In this document: positions 1 to 6,857 of the stretch, in pieces
How the letters are laid out: each line of letters opens with the position of its first letter
Numbering within the stretch: the stretch's first letter is position 1
Origin: Synergistaceae bacterium
GTDB lineage: Bacteria; Synergistota; Synergistia; Synergistales; Synergistaceae
Direction: 5' to 3'
Length of the DNA: 15,663 nt
NCBI GenBank assembly: GCA_031290815.1
Contig: JAISLO010000106.1
Coordinates: 1-15,663, forward strand
Made by a program: the position numbers and the translations under genes
Notes under the pieces: generated by a model
Told to the model about the DNA's origin: nothing
The model's input: the letters and a program-made list of their open reading frames with translations, nothing else
Databases searched by the model: none

Positions 1-1
1 G

Positions 2-265
2 TTCAGAGTGCAGGACGACGATATGAGTCCCAACATAAAGGAGGAGTGGAATATGACGGAGATTCCGGTGAAGGAAGCCGCCAGGTTGATTGCGAGAAGG
101 CATGAGAAGGAAGAGTACAGGGAAGAGGGCAGGAAAGAGGGTATAGAAAAGGGTATTGAAAAAGGTAAGCTGGCCGTTGCCCGCTCGATGCGTTCCGATG
201 GGCTTCCAATTGAAACGATTAAGAAGTACACGGGGCTGTCCGAGAACGAGATACTCCAATTTTGA
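2..265 (+). CDS. C-terminal part of an Rpn/PD-(D/E)XK nuclease (transposase-like) family protein, cut by the window edge
   Basis: The reading frame is open from the first bases of the window and ends at TGA 263-265, so this is the last 87 residues or so of a longer gene. What is visible is a very charged Lys/Glu segment with repeats of the type EGRKEGIEKGIEKGK, followed by a helix-turn-helix-like tail (LPIETIKKYTGLSENEI). That arrangement is the usual C-terminus of the Rpn / TIGR01784 'PD-(D/E)XK nuclease family transposase' group, where the nuclease core is N-terminal and so lies outside the window. Members promote RecA-independent recombination or are of unknown role, and are often multicopy. 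An internal GTG at position 8 and ATG at 23 exist but neither has a convincing ribosome binding site, so I read it as a truncated view and not a short gene. An intrinsic terminator follows at 314-350. The catalytic core is not visible, so activity cannot be judged. Confidence 0.72.
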   Translation, partial: FRVQDDDMSPNIKEEWNMTEIPVKEAARLIARRHEKEEYREEGRKEGIEKGIEKGKLAVARSMRSDGLPIETIKKYTGLSENEILQF

Positions 266-313
266 GATAGGCTCGCTTGCGCCGCCAAATATCCCCATTG
301 TCCGTTTCGTTAT

Positions 314-350
314 TGCCGCAGTCTGTCTGCGGCATTTTGTTTCTCTTTGT
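314..350 (+). terminator. Intrinsic terminator of the Rpn-like gene
   Basis: TGCCGCAG (314-321) pairs perfectly with CTGCGGCA (327-334) around a 5-nt loop, and is followed at once by a T-rich run (335-350, TTTTGTTTCTCTTTGT). It lies 48 bp after the stop codon of the upstream gene on the same strand. This is a textbook rho-independent terminator. Confidence 0.85.
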
Positions 351-397
351 AATATGATTTTTATTGTAAGGATTGAATCGAATAATGTAGGGACGAC

Positions 398-440
398 TGT
401 GGATGTAGGGGCGAATAATTATTCGCCCCTACAGACCACA
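398..440. repeat. REP-like palindrome, copy 1, with extended stem
   Basis: Positions 405-432 are a perfect 28-bp palindrome: GTAGGGGCGAATAA followed by its exact reverse complement. One more pair (T404/A433) makes it 30 bp. After a small mismatch, TGTGG (398-402) pairs with CCACA (436-440), so the whole element can form a 43-nt cruciform or RNA hairpin. A partial GTAGGGACGA unit starts 19 bp upstream at 386. Short palindromes with a GTAGGGGCGA arm are, as I recall, scattered in many bacterial genomes as REP/MITE-like elements. The function of this copy is unknown. Confidence 0.85.
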
Positions 441-524
441 CAACCCATACAATGCCTACACGGCACGTCGCGTACCATTGGTTCAATTGTGCGTGGGTTT
501 AATCCTGCAGAGGCAAATGCGGGT

Positions 525-552
525 GTAGGGGCGAATAATTATTCGCCCCTAC
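525..552. repeat. REP-like palindrome, copy 2
   Basis: Identical over all 28 bp to the copy at 405-432 (GTAGGGGCGAATAA plus its reverse complement), exactly 120 bp downstream. Here the flanks do not extend the pairing (T524 faces C553). The sequence between the copies is not itself duplicated, so this is two insertions or units and not a tandem duplication of the interval. Confidence 0.85.
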
Positions 553-606
553 CCTTCCGGACATGCGAATGAGTGTTGGTAAATCTATCTGCTCGCGAGT
601 ATATGT

Positions 607-652
607 CTGAAACATCTGGTACCGTTTCAGTCTCGGGTTTGTTATCCGAGAC
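607..652. repeat. Two adjacent hairpins beyond the 3' end of tenA
   Basis: CTGAAAC (607-613) pairs with GTTTCAG (624-630) around a 10-nt loop containing GGTACC. Directly next to it GTCTCGG (630-636) pairs with CCGAGAC (646-652) around a 9-nt loop. They lie 18-60 bp past the tenA stop, read from the minus strand, but neither is followed by a T tract there, so they are not a classical terminator. They could stabilise the 3' end of the transcript. Positions 631-670 also resemble the terminator region at 12392-12431 (33 of 40 bases). Confidence 0.6.
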
Positions 653-669
653 AACTTGATGCTCATATT

Positions 670-1335
670 TCAATAAGACATCTGGCGGTTGTACGCCATA
701 TCCCAAAACAGATACTCAAACTCAACGCTTGATTTGAAAATACCGATTATTTTTTCAAGCTCTTCTTCCTTTTTGCCCTCGCATAATTTATCCATCGTCG
801 GAAAGAACCAAGCGAAGGATTCATGAAACTCTTCGCTGGAGTAATTTTCTATCCAGCTCTTGTAATAATTGCTTTCAAGATGATCCTTGAAGTCATCTCT
901 CAATCTGCAGGCGAAGTCGTAATAAGACCACGGACAGGGCAGCAGGGCGGCCATGAGTTCAACGATTCCCTCATTATATCCGACAGCCATCATGTTTGAC
1001 GTATAGGCCCTGTTGAAGAGCGAAGGCGATGTGTCGTCCGCTTCCTTCAACGATATGCCGTAGCTTGTCATATAATTTCTGTGCAGATCCATCTCATCTA
1101 AAACAGCCTTTTGAGAGGCGGTGAAATTCTTGATCGTCTGTTCATCGGCAGCTCTCAGCGCTCCCAAGGCGAAAATCTTTGCATACTCCAGCAGATACTT
1201 ATAATCCTGTTTTAGGTAAAACATAAAAGTATCCTTTTCCAATTCACCGCTTCCGATTTTTTGCACCAACGGATGATTGTAGCAATCCTCCCATATTGAT
1301 TTTGACTTCTCCTTCAGGGCTCTTGCAAACGACAT
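670..1335 (-). CDS. tenA: TenA family protein (thiaminase II / aminopyrimidine aminohydrolase)
   Basis: A 221-residue, all-helical protein of the usual TenA length. TenA hydrolyses aminopyrimidines such as 4-amino-5-aminomethyl-2-methylpyrimidine, salvaging the pyrimidine half of thiamine in the cytosol. The known active-site set of Bacillus subtilis TenA (Asp44, Tyr47, Tyr112, Cys135, Tyr139, Glu205) has counterparts here: Asp44 and Tyr47 in QDYKY, Tyr111 in RAYTS, Cys134 and Tyr138 in LLPCPWSYYDF, and Glu207 in EFEYLFWDMAY. This supports the classical Cys-containing TenA_C type. The ATG is preceded by a good AAGGAGG site. It lies 120 bp downstream of malQ on the same strand and may be cotranscribed with it. 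I see no THI-box (TPP) riboswitch upstream, so thiamine control is not evident. No other thiamine gene is in the window. Confidence 0.9.
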   Translation of the reverse strand: MSFARALKEKSKSIWEDCYNHPLVQKIGSGELEKDTFMFYLKQDYKYLLEYAKIFALGALRAADEQTIKNFTASQKAVLDEMDLHRNYMTSYGISLKEADDTSPSLFNRAYTSNMMAVGYNEGIVELMAALLPCPWSYYDFACRLRDDFKDHLESNYYKSWIENYSSEEFHESFAWFFPTMDKLCEGKKEEELEKIIGIFKSSVEFEYLFWDMAYNRQMSY

Positions 1336-1377
1336 TTATGGATTCCTCCTTAAATGATTATATTGCCGGGTGATCGA

Positions 1378-1407
1378 TTATCTCTGACGCCGCATAGAAA
1401 TCCTCCC
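1378..1407 (-). other. Possible minigene (Met-Arg-Arg-Gln-Arg) in the malQ-tenA gap
   Basis: On the minus strand a near-perfect ribosome binding site (GGGAGG, complement of 1402-1407) is followed, after 6 nt, by ATG CGG CGT CAG AGA TAA (1395 down to 1378). This five-codon frame sits 43 bp before the tenA start. It may be a leader minigene affecting tenA translation, a decayed gene start, or chance. There is no evidence of expression. Confidence 0.3.
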
Positions 1408-1455
1408 TTCCGAAAATTTGCAGCGTTATCGCTCCATTTAATCCGGTACGGCAAA

Positions 1456-3060
1456 TCACGCCGGTCGTTTGCCGGACTCCACGGCATCATCTTCCCGCTC
1501 TGTCTCGACGAACCTGCCGTATGTCTTCATCAGATCGCGGATATCCTTGGCTGCGCTCCTCAGCTTCTCGAAGTCCCTGAGTTTCCACGTCCAGTTTCCC
1601 TCCACTGTCGACGGCCTGTTCAACCGCGCCTCGCTGCCGAGCTTTAATATGTCCTGAACCGTTATGACCGCCAGGTTAGCCGTGCTGGACAGCGTAAGCC
1701 TGATCATGGCGTCCGCAGCATCCTCGTCGGACATGGCGTCGGCTCCGAGGTACTTGGCGAAGTTCTCCCTCTCCTCGCCGGTCGCCTCGTCGCGCCACCA
1801 GCCAACGGTAGTGTTGTTGTCGTGGGTTCCGGCGTAGGTCACACATTCCTGCCTGTGATTGTGAGGGACGTATGGGTTTTGCGGCATTCCATCCCCAAAG
1901 GCGAAATGAAGCACCTTCATGCCAGGCAGGTGGAATTCACTCATTATCTCGCGTACATCGCCTGTCATGACACCCAGGTCCTCCGCGATAAGAAATGTCT
2001 CGCCGGCCGCCATGCGCTCGAATTTCCTCGACAGAGCGCGGAAGAAGTCGCTTCCCGGTCCTGGCCTCCACTCGCCGCCGACCGCTGTCGGCTCTTCACT
2101 GGGAATCTGCCAGTAGCCCGCAAAGCCGCGGAAGTGGTCGATGCGGACGACGTCCACGCAGCGCAGGGTATGAGCGAACCGCCCCACCCACCAGGAGTAC
2201 CCGTCCTCGCGCATCTTGTCCCACCTGTAGACAGGGTTCCCCCACCTCTGTCCCGTCTCGCTGAAGTAGTCCGGCGGGACTCCGGCCACGTTGACCGGCC
2301 TTCCTTCGCCGTCCAGGTCGAAGAGCTCTCTGTGCCCCCACACGTCGGAGCTGTCGTAACCGACGTAAATCGGCAGGTCTCCTATCAGCGCTATGTTCCT
2401 CTCCCTGCACTCCTCCCTCAGCTCTTCGAGCTGGCTGAAAAAGATAAACTGCTCGAACCGGCATATGTCGAGCAGGCGAGCGACATCCGGTTTTTTCTTC
2501 AGTTCGTCGAGCACCTTCCAGTCCCTGTCTCGAAACGAAACCCTCCACTTGTCCCATGACTTCTGTCCCTCCATCTCCTTCAGGACGCGGAAGAGAGCGT
2601 AGTCCTCCAGCCAGTACGCCTCACGGATGCAGAAGTTCCAGAAGTTGTCGGAAATCCGTTTGAACCTCGTCTTGTACGCCTCGTCCCTGCGAAAGTTGAG
2701 ATATGCCCTGAGCATGAAGTCCCTCTTTACCGCGTAGGCCTCATCATAGCTCGTCCTGTCCGAGGGCTGAAACACCTTGCCCGCCGCGTACTCCGAATCG
2801 AGCAGACCACGGCGGATGAACCAGTCGGGGGCGATAAACATGAAGTTCCCCGCGAAGGCGGACGGGCTGCTGTAGGGCGAGTGGGCCGAGATGCCGCACG
2901 TCGGCCCCAGCGGCAGGATCTGCCACGCGAGGACTCCTGACTCCTCCAGTATGCCGGCGAACTCGACCGCCGTCTTTCCCATGTCACCGACCCCGTAATC
3001 GCCAGGAAGGCTCGAAATATGCATCAAAACGCCGCCCAAGCGGCCGCCAGATAAAATCAC
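1456..3060 (-). CDS. malQ: 4-alpha-glucanotransferase (amylomaltase, GH77)
   Basis: This 534-residue protein is slightly longer than the usual bacterial MalQ of about 500. The enzyme transfers alpha-1,4-glucan segments between maltodextrins in the cytosol. GH77 landmarks run in order: LHISSLPGDYGVGDMG-like start (about 13-28), QILPLGPT...SPYSSPSAFAGN (47-72), GDLPIYVGYDSSDVWGH (227-243), VRIDHFRGF with the nucleophile Asp308, FLIAEDLG with acid/base Glu360, and GTHDNNT with Asp414. The start is GTG at 3060: GGAGGG stands 6 nt upstream and the family homology begins about 10 residues later. It is transcribed divergently from remB-gyrB and lies upstream of tenA. No other glycogen or maltose gene is near, so its partner pathway must be encoded elsewhere. 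The C-terminal 20 residues are charged and poorly conserved. Confidence 0.95.
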   Translation of the reverse strand: MILSGGRLGGVLMHISSLPGDYGVGDMGKTAVEFAGILEESGVLAWQILPLGPTCGISAHSPYSSPSAFAGNFMFIAPDWFIRRGLLDSEYAAGKVFQPSDRTSYDEAYAVKRDFMLRAYLNFRRDEAYKTRFKRISDNFWNFCIREAYWLEDYALFRVLKEMEGQKSWDKWRVSFRDRDWKVLDELKKKPDVARLLDICRFEQFIFFSQLEELREECRERNIALIGDLPIYVGYDSSDVWGHRELFDLDGEGRPVNVAGVPPDYFSETGQRWGNPVYRWDKMREDGYSWWVGRFAHTLRCVDVVRIDHFRGFAGYWQIPSEEPTAVGGEWRPGPGSDFFRALSRKFERMAAGETFLIAEDLGVMTGDVREIMSEFHLPGMKVLHFAFGDGMPQNPYVPHNHRQECVTYAGTHDNNTTVGWWRDEATGEERENFAKYLGADAMSDEDAADAMIRLTLSSTANLAVITVQDILKLGSEARLNRPSTVEGNWTWKLRDFEKLRSAAKDIRDLMKTYGRFVETEREDDAVESGKRPA

Positions 3061-3104
3061 TCAAATCCCTCCGATCTTCAAAACGCCTATAAATCGACCC
3101 TCCC

Positions 3105-3133
3105 TTAGAAACAGCGCCTGCTTCTGGTATAAT
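3105..3133 (+). promoter_or_regulatory. Probable extended -10 promoter for remB-gyrB
   Basis: TGG-TATAAT (TG at 3125-3126, -10 hexamer at 3128-3133) is a perfect extended -10. The hexamer 17 nt upstream, TTAGAA (3105-3110), matches the -35 consensus only partly, as is usual for extended -10 promoters. Transcription would start near 3140, about 90 nt before the remB start. The same AT-rich patch might also serve the divergent malQ, but I could not find a good minus-strand -35. Confidence 0.55.
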
Positions 3134-3230
3134 ACTATATATGGCGCGTCGTGTAAGGGTGTCCTCGGCAAGAAAGGCCGATTTATCGTCAGGAACCCGA
3201 ATGATAAAAATCATTTAAAGGGGTGGTGGC

Positions 3231-3431
3231 TTGTTCTTGTTCTTGTTTTTGGAGGATGACGACGTCGTTTTAACTGAACATGTTGTCGCGCTCGTCCGTC
3301 TCGAAGGCAAGACGGCGATAGTGATGAGAGATGGAACGCTCAAGACCACCCGCTTCTCGCCTCGGACTCTCTCAAGGCGAAGCGCGAGGTTCAAGGGCGG
3401 CGCGGCAAGGCGGAAGGAGCGGCAGATATGA
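3231..3431 (+). CDS. remB: RemB/YaaB-like (DUF370-type) small protein
   Basis: A 66-residue protein (or 64, if started at 3237) whose N-terminus, MFLFLEDDDVVLTEHVVALV, resembles the start of the DUF370 / 'extracellular matrix regulator RemB' family, and which occupies the same place as Bacillus yaaB, immediately before gyrB. In Bacillus, RemA and RemB are involved in biofilm-matrix gene expression; in Gram-negative relatives the role is unknown. There is no ATG: four in-frame TTG codons lie at 3231, 3237, 3243 and 3249 inside a TTGTTC repeat. AAAGGGG (3217-3223) is 7 nt before the first. Comparison with the family favours 3237, the ribosome binding site favours 3231. The C-terminal 25 residues are very basic (RRSARFKGGAARRKER). 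Its stop overlaps the gyrB start (ATGA), implying translational coupling. Family identification rests on a short segment plus gene order. Confidence 0.75.
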   Translation: MFLFLFLEDDDVVLTEHVVALVRLEGKTAIVMRDGTLKTTRFSPRTLSRRSARFKGGAARRKERQI

Positions 3432-5401
3432 TGGAAAAAACAGCTGACGACCTGGAGAGGCCGGATACTTTGGGCGCCTCCGGCGCGCAGGGCACGGAGT
3501 ACAACGAGAAGGACATACAGGTCCTCGAGGGGCTCGAGGCCGTCAGAAAGCGCCCGGGGATGTACGTGGGGGATCAGGGTTCGCGAGGATTGCATCACCT
3601 GGTCTACGAGGTGGTGGACAACTCGGTGGACGAGGCTCTTGCCGGTGTATGCGACCGCATAGAGGTGACGATACACCCTGACGGCAGCGTCTCGGTTCGG
3701 GACAACGGGCGCGGCATACCCACCGGCGCTCACGAGAGCTCCGGCAAGTCGGCGGCCGAGGTGGTCATGACGGTCCTGCACGCGGGGGGGAAGTTCGGGC
3801 ACGGAGCGTATCAGGTTTCCGGCGGCCTTCACGGCGTAGGCGTGTCGGTGGTGAACGCGCTGTCCAGCCGGCTGGACCTGCGAATATGGAGGGATGGCGG
3901 CGAGTACGCCCAGAGCTACGAGCGCGGAGTCCCGCTCTCCGGCCTGGAGCGTGTCGGCGACTCGGACCTGCACGGCACATTTGTGCGTTTCATGCCTGAC
4001 ACCGAGATCTTCTCAACCATAGAGTTCTCGGCCGACATCCTGAAGGGCCGTCTTCGCGAGCTGGCCTTTCTAAACCCAGGGGTCGAGATCGTCTTCGAGG
4101 ACCTCCGGCCCGATGACGGCGGCGGCGTGCGGCCCGTTAAGGTCTACAAGTACGACGGCGGGCTCGCCTCGTTCGTGGAGTATCTCAACAAGGGCAAGGA
4201 GACGGTGCATCGCCTGCCCGTCCGCATACAGGGCACGAAGGACGGCACGTCCGTAGACGTGGCCCTCCAGTACAACGATACCTACATCGAACGCGTCTAC
4301 GCCTTTGCCAATCTCATAAACACGGTCGAGGGCGGGACCCACGTGTCCGGTTTCAGGACGGCCCTGACGAGGGCCATAAACGACGAGGCGCGCCGGGAGA
4401 AGATCTTGAAGGAGAAGGACGCCAATCTCTCCGGCGACGACTTGAAGGAGGGGCTGACGGCGGTCATTTCCGTCAAGCTGCTGGAGCCTCAGTTCGAGGG
4501 ACAGACCAAGACGAAGCTCGGAAACGGCGACGTCAAGGGCATAGTCGACTCCATAGTGTACGAGGGGCTCAAGTCGGCCCTGGAGGAGACTCCGGAGATC
4601 CTCAAGCCGATAGTGGAAAAGGCGGTGCGCGCGCGGCAGGCCCGCGAGGCGGCGAAAAAAGCGCGGGACCTCGTCAGACGCAAGTCGGCGCTGGGCGGGC
4701 TGGACTTGCCGAGCAAGCTGGCCGACTGTTCGAACCGCAACCCGTCCGAGTGCGAGCTGTACATCGTGGAGGGAGACAGCGCCGGCGGCAGCGCAAAACA
4801 GGGGCGCAACCGCGGTTTTCAGGCGATACTCCCACTGAGGGGCAAGATATTGAACGTGGAGAAGGCGCGCCTCGACAAGATACTGTCGAACGAGGTAGTG
4901 CGCACTATAATCCAGGCTCTGGGGTGCGGTCTCGGCGACGACTTCGACGAATCCAGGCTGAGGTACCACAAGATATTCATAATGGCCGATGCCGACGTGG
5001 ACGGGGCCCACATACGGACCCTGCTCCTCACCCTCTTCTATCGGTATATGCCTAAGATAATCGAAAACGAGCATCTCTTTGTTGCGCAGCCGCCGCTCTA
5101 TCGGGTGCAGGACGGCAAGCTCGTCCGGTACTGTTACAACGAGTCCGACCTGAAGGACGCCATGTCCAAGGCTGACCCCAAGCGCGCGCGCGTCCAGAGG
5201 TACAAGGGCCTCGGCGAGATGAACCCGGAACAGCTGTGGGAGACGACGATGGACCCGGAAAACAGGGTGATACTCAAAGTCGGCGTGGGCGACGACATCC
5301 TGGCCGACGAACTGTTCGGAATACTGATGGGCGACGCTGTGGAGCCAAGGCGCGAGTTCATAGAAAGTCACGCGAGAGAGGTCCGCAATCTCGACGTGTA
5401 A
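3428..5401 (+). CDS. gyrB: DNA gyrase subunit B
   Basis: ATPase subunit of the type II topoisomerase that introduces negative supercoils. The 657 residues fit the short form without the extra domain found in E. coli. GHKL ATPase motifs: Glu61 in YEVVDNSVDEA, DNGRGIPTG (92-100), GGKFGHGAYQVSGGLHGVG (120-138). The transducer domain includes the QTKTKLGN switch loop. The TOPRIM domain has EGDSAGGSAKQGRNR starting at Glu448, PLRGKILNVEKARLDK, and the metal-binding DADVDG at 521-526. The C-terminal tail contains QRYKGLGEMNPEQLWETTM. The first 25 residues before EYNEKDIQVLEGLEAVRKRPGMY are a divergent extension, so a later start cannot be excluded, but the ATGA overlap with remB supports ATG 3428. 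gyrA, recF, dnaN and dnaA are not in the window, so the classic replication cluster is broken up here. Confidence 0.97.
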   Translation: MMEKTADDLERPDTLGASGAQGTEYNEKDIQVLEGLEAVRKRPGMYVGDQGSRGLHHLVYEVVDNSVDEALAGVCDRIEVTIHPDGSVSVRDNGRGIPTGAHESSGKSAAEVVMTVLHAGGKFGHGAYQVSGGLHGVGVSVVNALSSRLDLRIWRDGGEYAQSYERGVPLSGLERVGDSDLHGTFVRFMPDTEIFSTIEFSADILKGRLRELAFLNPGVEIVFEDLRPDDGGGVRPVKVYKYDGGLASFVEYLNKGKETVHRLPVRIQGTKDGTSVDVALQYNDTYIERVYAFANLINTVEGGTHVSGFRTALTRAINDEARREKILKEKDANLSGDDLKEGLTAVISVKLLEPQFEGQTKTKLGNGDVKGIVDSIVYEGLKSALEETPEILKPIVEKAVRARQAREAAKKARDLVRRKSALGGLDLPSKLADCSNRNPSECELYIVEGDSAGGSAKQGRNRGFQAILPLRGKILNVEKARLDKILSNEVVRTIIQALGCGLGDDFDESRLRYHKIFIMADADVDGAHIRTLLLTLFYRYMPKIIENEHLFVAQPPLYRVQDGKLVRYCYNESDLKDAMSKADPKRARVQRYKGLGEMNPEQLWETTMDPENRVILKVGVGDDILADELFGILMGDAVEPRREFIESHAREVRNLDV

Positions 5402-5512
5402 CGGAGCTGGATCAAATTTCAGGAAGCGCCGATCATTAAAAAATGAAATTTTGCCGTTTTAGCGATCCAACTCGGCATTTACTGGGCCGGAAACGGAGGA
5501 CGAGGGGGAGAC

Positions 5513-6082
5513 ATGAATTTTACTCGCGAGGAGTCGCTTGAGTTTTTCAAGGAGCACAACAGGGAGGAGATGTATCTGAGGCACGCTCTGGCGGTCGAGT
5601 CCGCCATGAGGCACTTCGCCAGGCTGTACGGAGAGGATGAGGACCTGTGGGGCATGGTCGGCCTGCTGCACGACATCGACTGGGAGACGACTCAGTCGAC
5701 TGACGCCGGACATCCGGTCAAGGGCGGCGAGATGCTGCGCGAAAAGGGCTACGGCGAGGAGTTCGTCAGGGCGGTGTTGGCGCACGGCTGGGAGTTCTCC
5801 GGCGTCGAGCCGAAGAGCCGCATGGAGAAGACGCTCTACGCGATAGACGAGCTGACAGGCTTTGTCACGGCCGTCGCCTTGGTCAGGCCGGGGAAGTCTC
5901 TGGGAGACCTCGAGACGCGGTCAGTCAAGAAAAAATGGAAGGACAAGGCGTTCGCCAAGGGCGTGAACAGGTCTGTGATAGAGAGAGGCGCGGAGCTGAT
6001 GGGCGAGCCGCTCGACTTTCTGATAGAGAACACCATAGCCGCCCTTGTGCCGGTCGAACGCGAGATTGGGCTTGGAGCTTGA
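5513..6082 (+). CDS. HD-domain (HDIG-type) predicted phosphohydrolase
   Basis: A 189-residue single-domain protein of the HD superfamily, likely a cytosolic metal-dependent phosphohydrolase acting on a nucleotide or other phosphoester; the substrate is unknown. Metal ligands are visible in the standard order: His24 (RHALAVESAM), His53-Asp54 (GLLHDIDWE), His67 (AGHPVKGGEM), His91 (LAHGWEF) and Asp112 in YAIDELTGFVTA. The last motif and the size match the stand-alone predicted HD hydrolases of COG2316. GGGGGA precedes the ATG by 3 nt. The gene is separated by 111 bp from gyrB and 136 bp from the response regulator. No partner domain (GGDEF, RelA, response receiver) is attached, and there is no membrane segment. 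Confidence 0.88.
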   Translation: MNFTREESLEFFKEHNREEMYLRHALAVESAMRHFARLYGEDEDLWGMVGLLHDIDWETTQSTDAGHPVKGGEMLREKGYGEEFVRAVLAHGWEFSGVEPKSRMEKTLYAIDELTGFVTAVALVRPGKSLGDLETRSVKKKWKDKAFAKGVNRSVIERGAELMGEPLDFLIENTIAALVPVEREIGLGA

Positions 6083-6141
6083 GCGGATACGTTGTACTGC
6101 CGATGCGAGAGGAACGCCGACTGGTCATGATTGCTTAGGTA

Positions 6142-6178
6142 TGGCGGTAAATACCGCCAGGCGGGCTTGGGCAAAGCC
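6142..6178. other. Pair of hairpins between the HD gene and the response regulator
   Basis: TGGCGGTA (6142-6149) and TACCGCCA (6152-6159) form a perfect 8-bp inverted repeat with only AA between; next to it GGCTT (6164-6168) pairs with AAGCC (6174-6178). Neither is followed by a T run, so termination is not clear. They may be an attenuating or protecting structure upstream of the two-component genes. Confidence 0.45.
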
Positions 6179-6218
6179 ACTCTGCCCTGCTCGCAAATTA
6201 TCTTAGGGGGGTTGTTTC

Positions 6219-6854
6219 ATGTCCATCAACTTGATACTCGCTGACGATCATCCGCTGACTCGCGCAGGTCTCATGGCCTACCTCGCGAAGGAGGAGGACT
6301 TCAACGTAATAGGCGAGTACGCCGACGGGGAGTCCGCATGGAACGGCATTAAGGAGCTGATACCCCAGGTGGCGCTTCTCGACATACGGATGCCCGGCCT
6401 TGACGGCGTCACCATAACGCGCAAGATCAAGGATCTCGGGCTGCCGGTGGTGCCGCTCATGCTGACCAGCTACGACGCGCAGCAGTATGTGCTGTCCTCG
6501 CTACGCGCCGGAGCCAGAGGCTACGTACTCAAGTCATCGACGGCGGAGACGCTTTCGCGCGCCATCCGCATCGTGGCGCGAGGTGGGCTGTACCTCGACA
6601 GCGAGGTGGCCAGCACCGTGGAAGCCGGAGAGGGAATGCCTCCGGAGCAGATCTCAGCGAGGGAGCGCGAGGTCCTTCTGCTGGCCGCCAAGGGCCTCTC
6701 CGGCAAGGAGATAGCATCTAACCTGTTCATCAGCGAACGCACGGTACAGACCCACCTCGCGTCGATCTACGACAAACTCGGAGCGCGCAACAAGACCGAG
6801 TCCATGCTGCTCGCCCTGAAGTTCGGCGTCGTGATGCTGGAGGAGCTTCTGTAG
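6219..6854 (+). CDS. NarL/FixJ family two-component response regulator
   Basis: A 211-residue DNA-binding regulator. The receiver domain (about 1-120) has the acidic pair Asp9-Asp10, the phospho-acceptor Asp55 in VALLDIRMPGLDG, Thr83 in MLTSYD and Lys105 in YVLKSS. After a linker, the LuxR-type helix-turn-helix (about 143-205) reads ISAREREVLLLAAKGLSGKEIA...SERTVQTHLASIYDKLGA. GGGGGG lies 8 nt before the ATG. The sensor kinase gene follows 55 bp downstream and is certainly the partner. Regulatory targets are unknown; the cluster that follows (DUF2284, kdsB, kdnA, folP, folK) may simply be read through from here. No operator repeat is obvious upstream. Confidence 0.95.
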   Translation: MSINLILADDHPLTRAGLMAYLAKEEDFNVIGEYADGESAWNGIKELIPQVALLDIRMPGLDGVTITRKIKDLGLPVVPLMLTSYDAQQYVLSSLRAGARGYVLKSSTAETLSRAIRIVARGGLYLDSEVASTVEAGEGMPPEQISAREREVLLLAAKGLSGKEIASNLFISERTVQTHLASIYDKLGARNKTESMLLALKFGVVMLEELL

Positions 6855-6857
6855 CGA

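Larger units (their letters stand above)
266..669. other. Gene-free, repeat-bearing intergenic region
   Basis: About 400 bp between the Rpn-like gene and the convergent 3' end of tenA. No convincing gene is present: an open frame running through part of it overlaps the Rpn frame, has no family resemblance and no ribosome binding site. It contains the terminator at 314-350, two identical palindromes (405-432, 525-552), a partial unit at 386-393, and two adjacent hairpins (607-652). The composition (AT-richer, palindromic) is that of an accumulation site for short repeated extragenic elements. Confidence 0.7.

Noticed and set aside
405..552. CRISPR array formed by the two palindromes
   Set aside because: Only two units with a 92-bp interval, complete palindromes and no cas genes.
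156..572. A 138-codon plus-strand open frame running from the Rpn gene through the intergenic repeats
   Set aside because: It overlaps the Rpn gene in another frame, contains the terminator and both palindromes, lacks a ribosome binding site and shows no family resemblance.
1357..1362. Minus-strand TATAAT before tenA as a promoter
   Set aside because: No -35 or extended -10 at the right distance, and the predicted start would fall at or inside the ribosome binding site of tenA.
4070..5371. Long minus-strand open frame (433 codons) opposite gyrB
   Set aside because: Shadow of the GC-rich gyrB codons; the composition is not protein-like and gyrB is unmistakable.
5404..5473. Inverted repeat GAGCTGGATC / GATCCAACTC after gyrB as a terminator
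   Set aside because: One mismatch, a 50-nt loop and no T run after the right arm; the short AAAAT/ATTTT pairing inside is too weak. The end of the gyrB transcript remains undefined.
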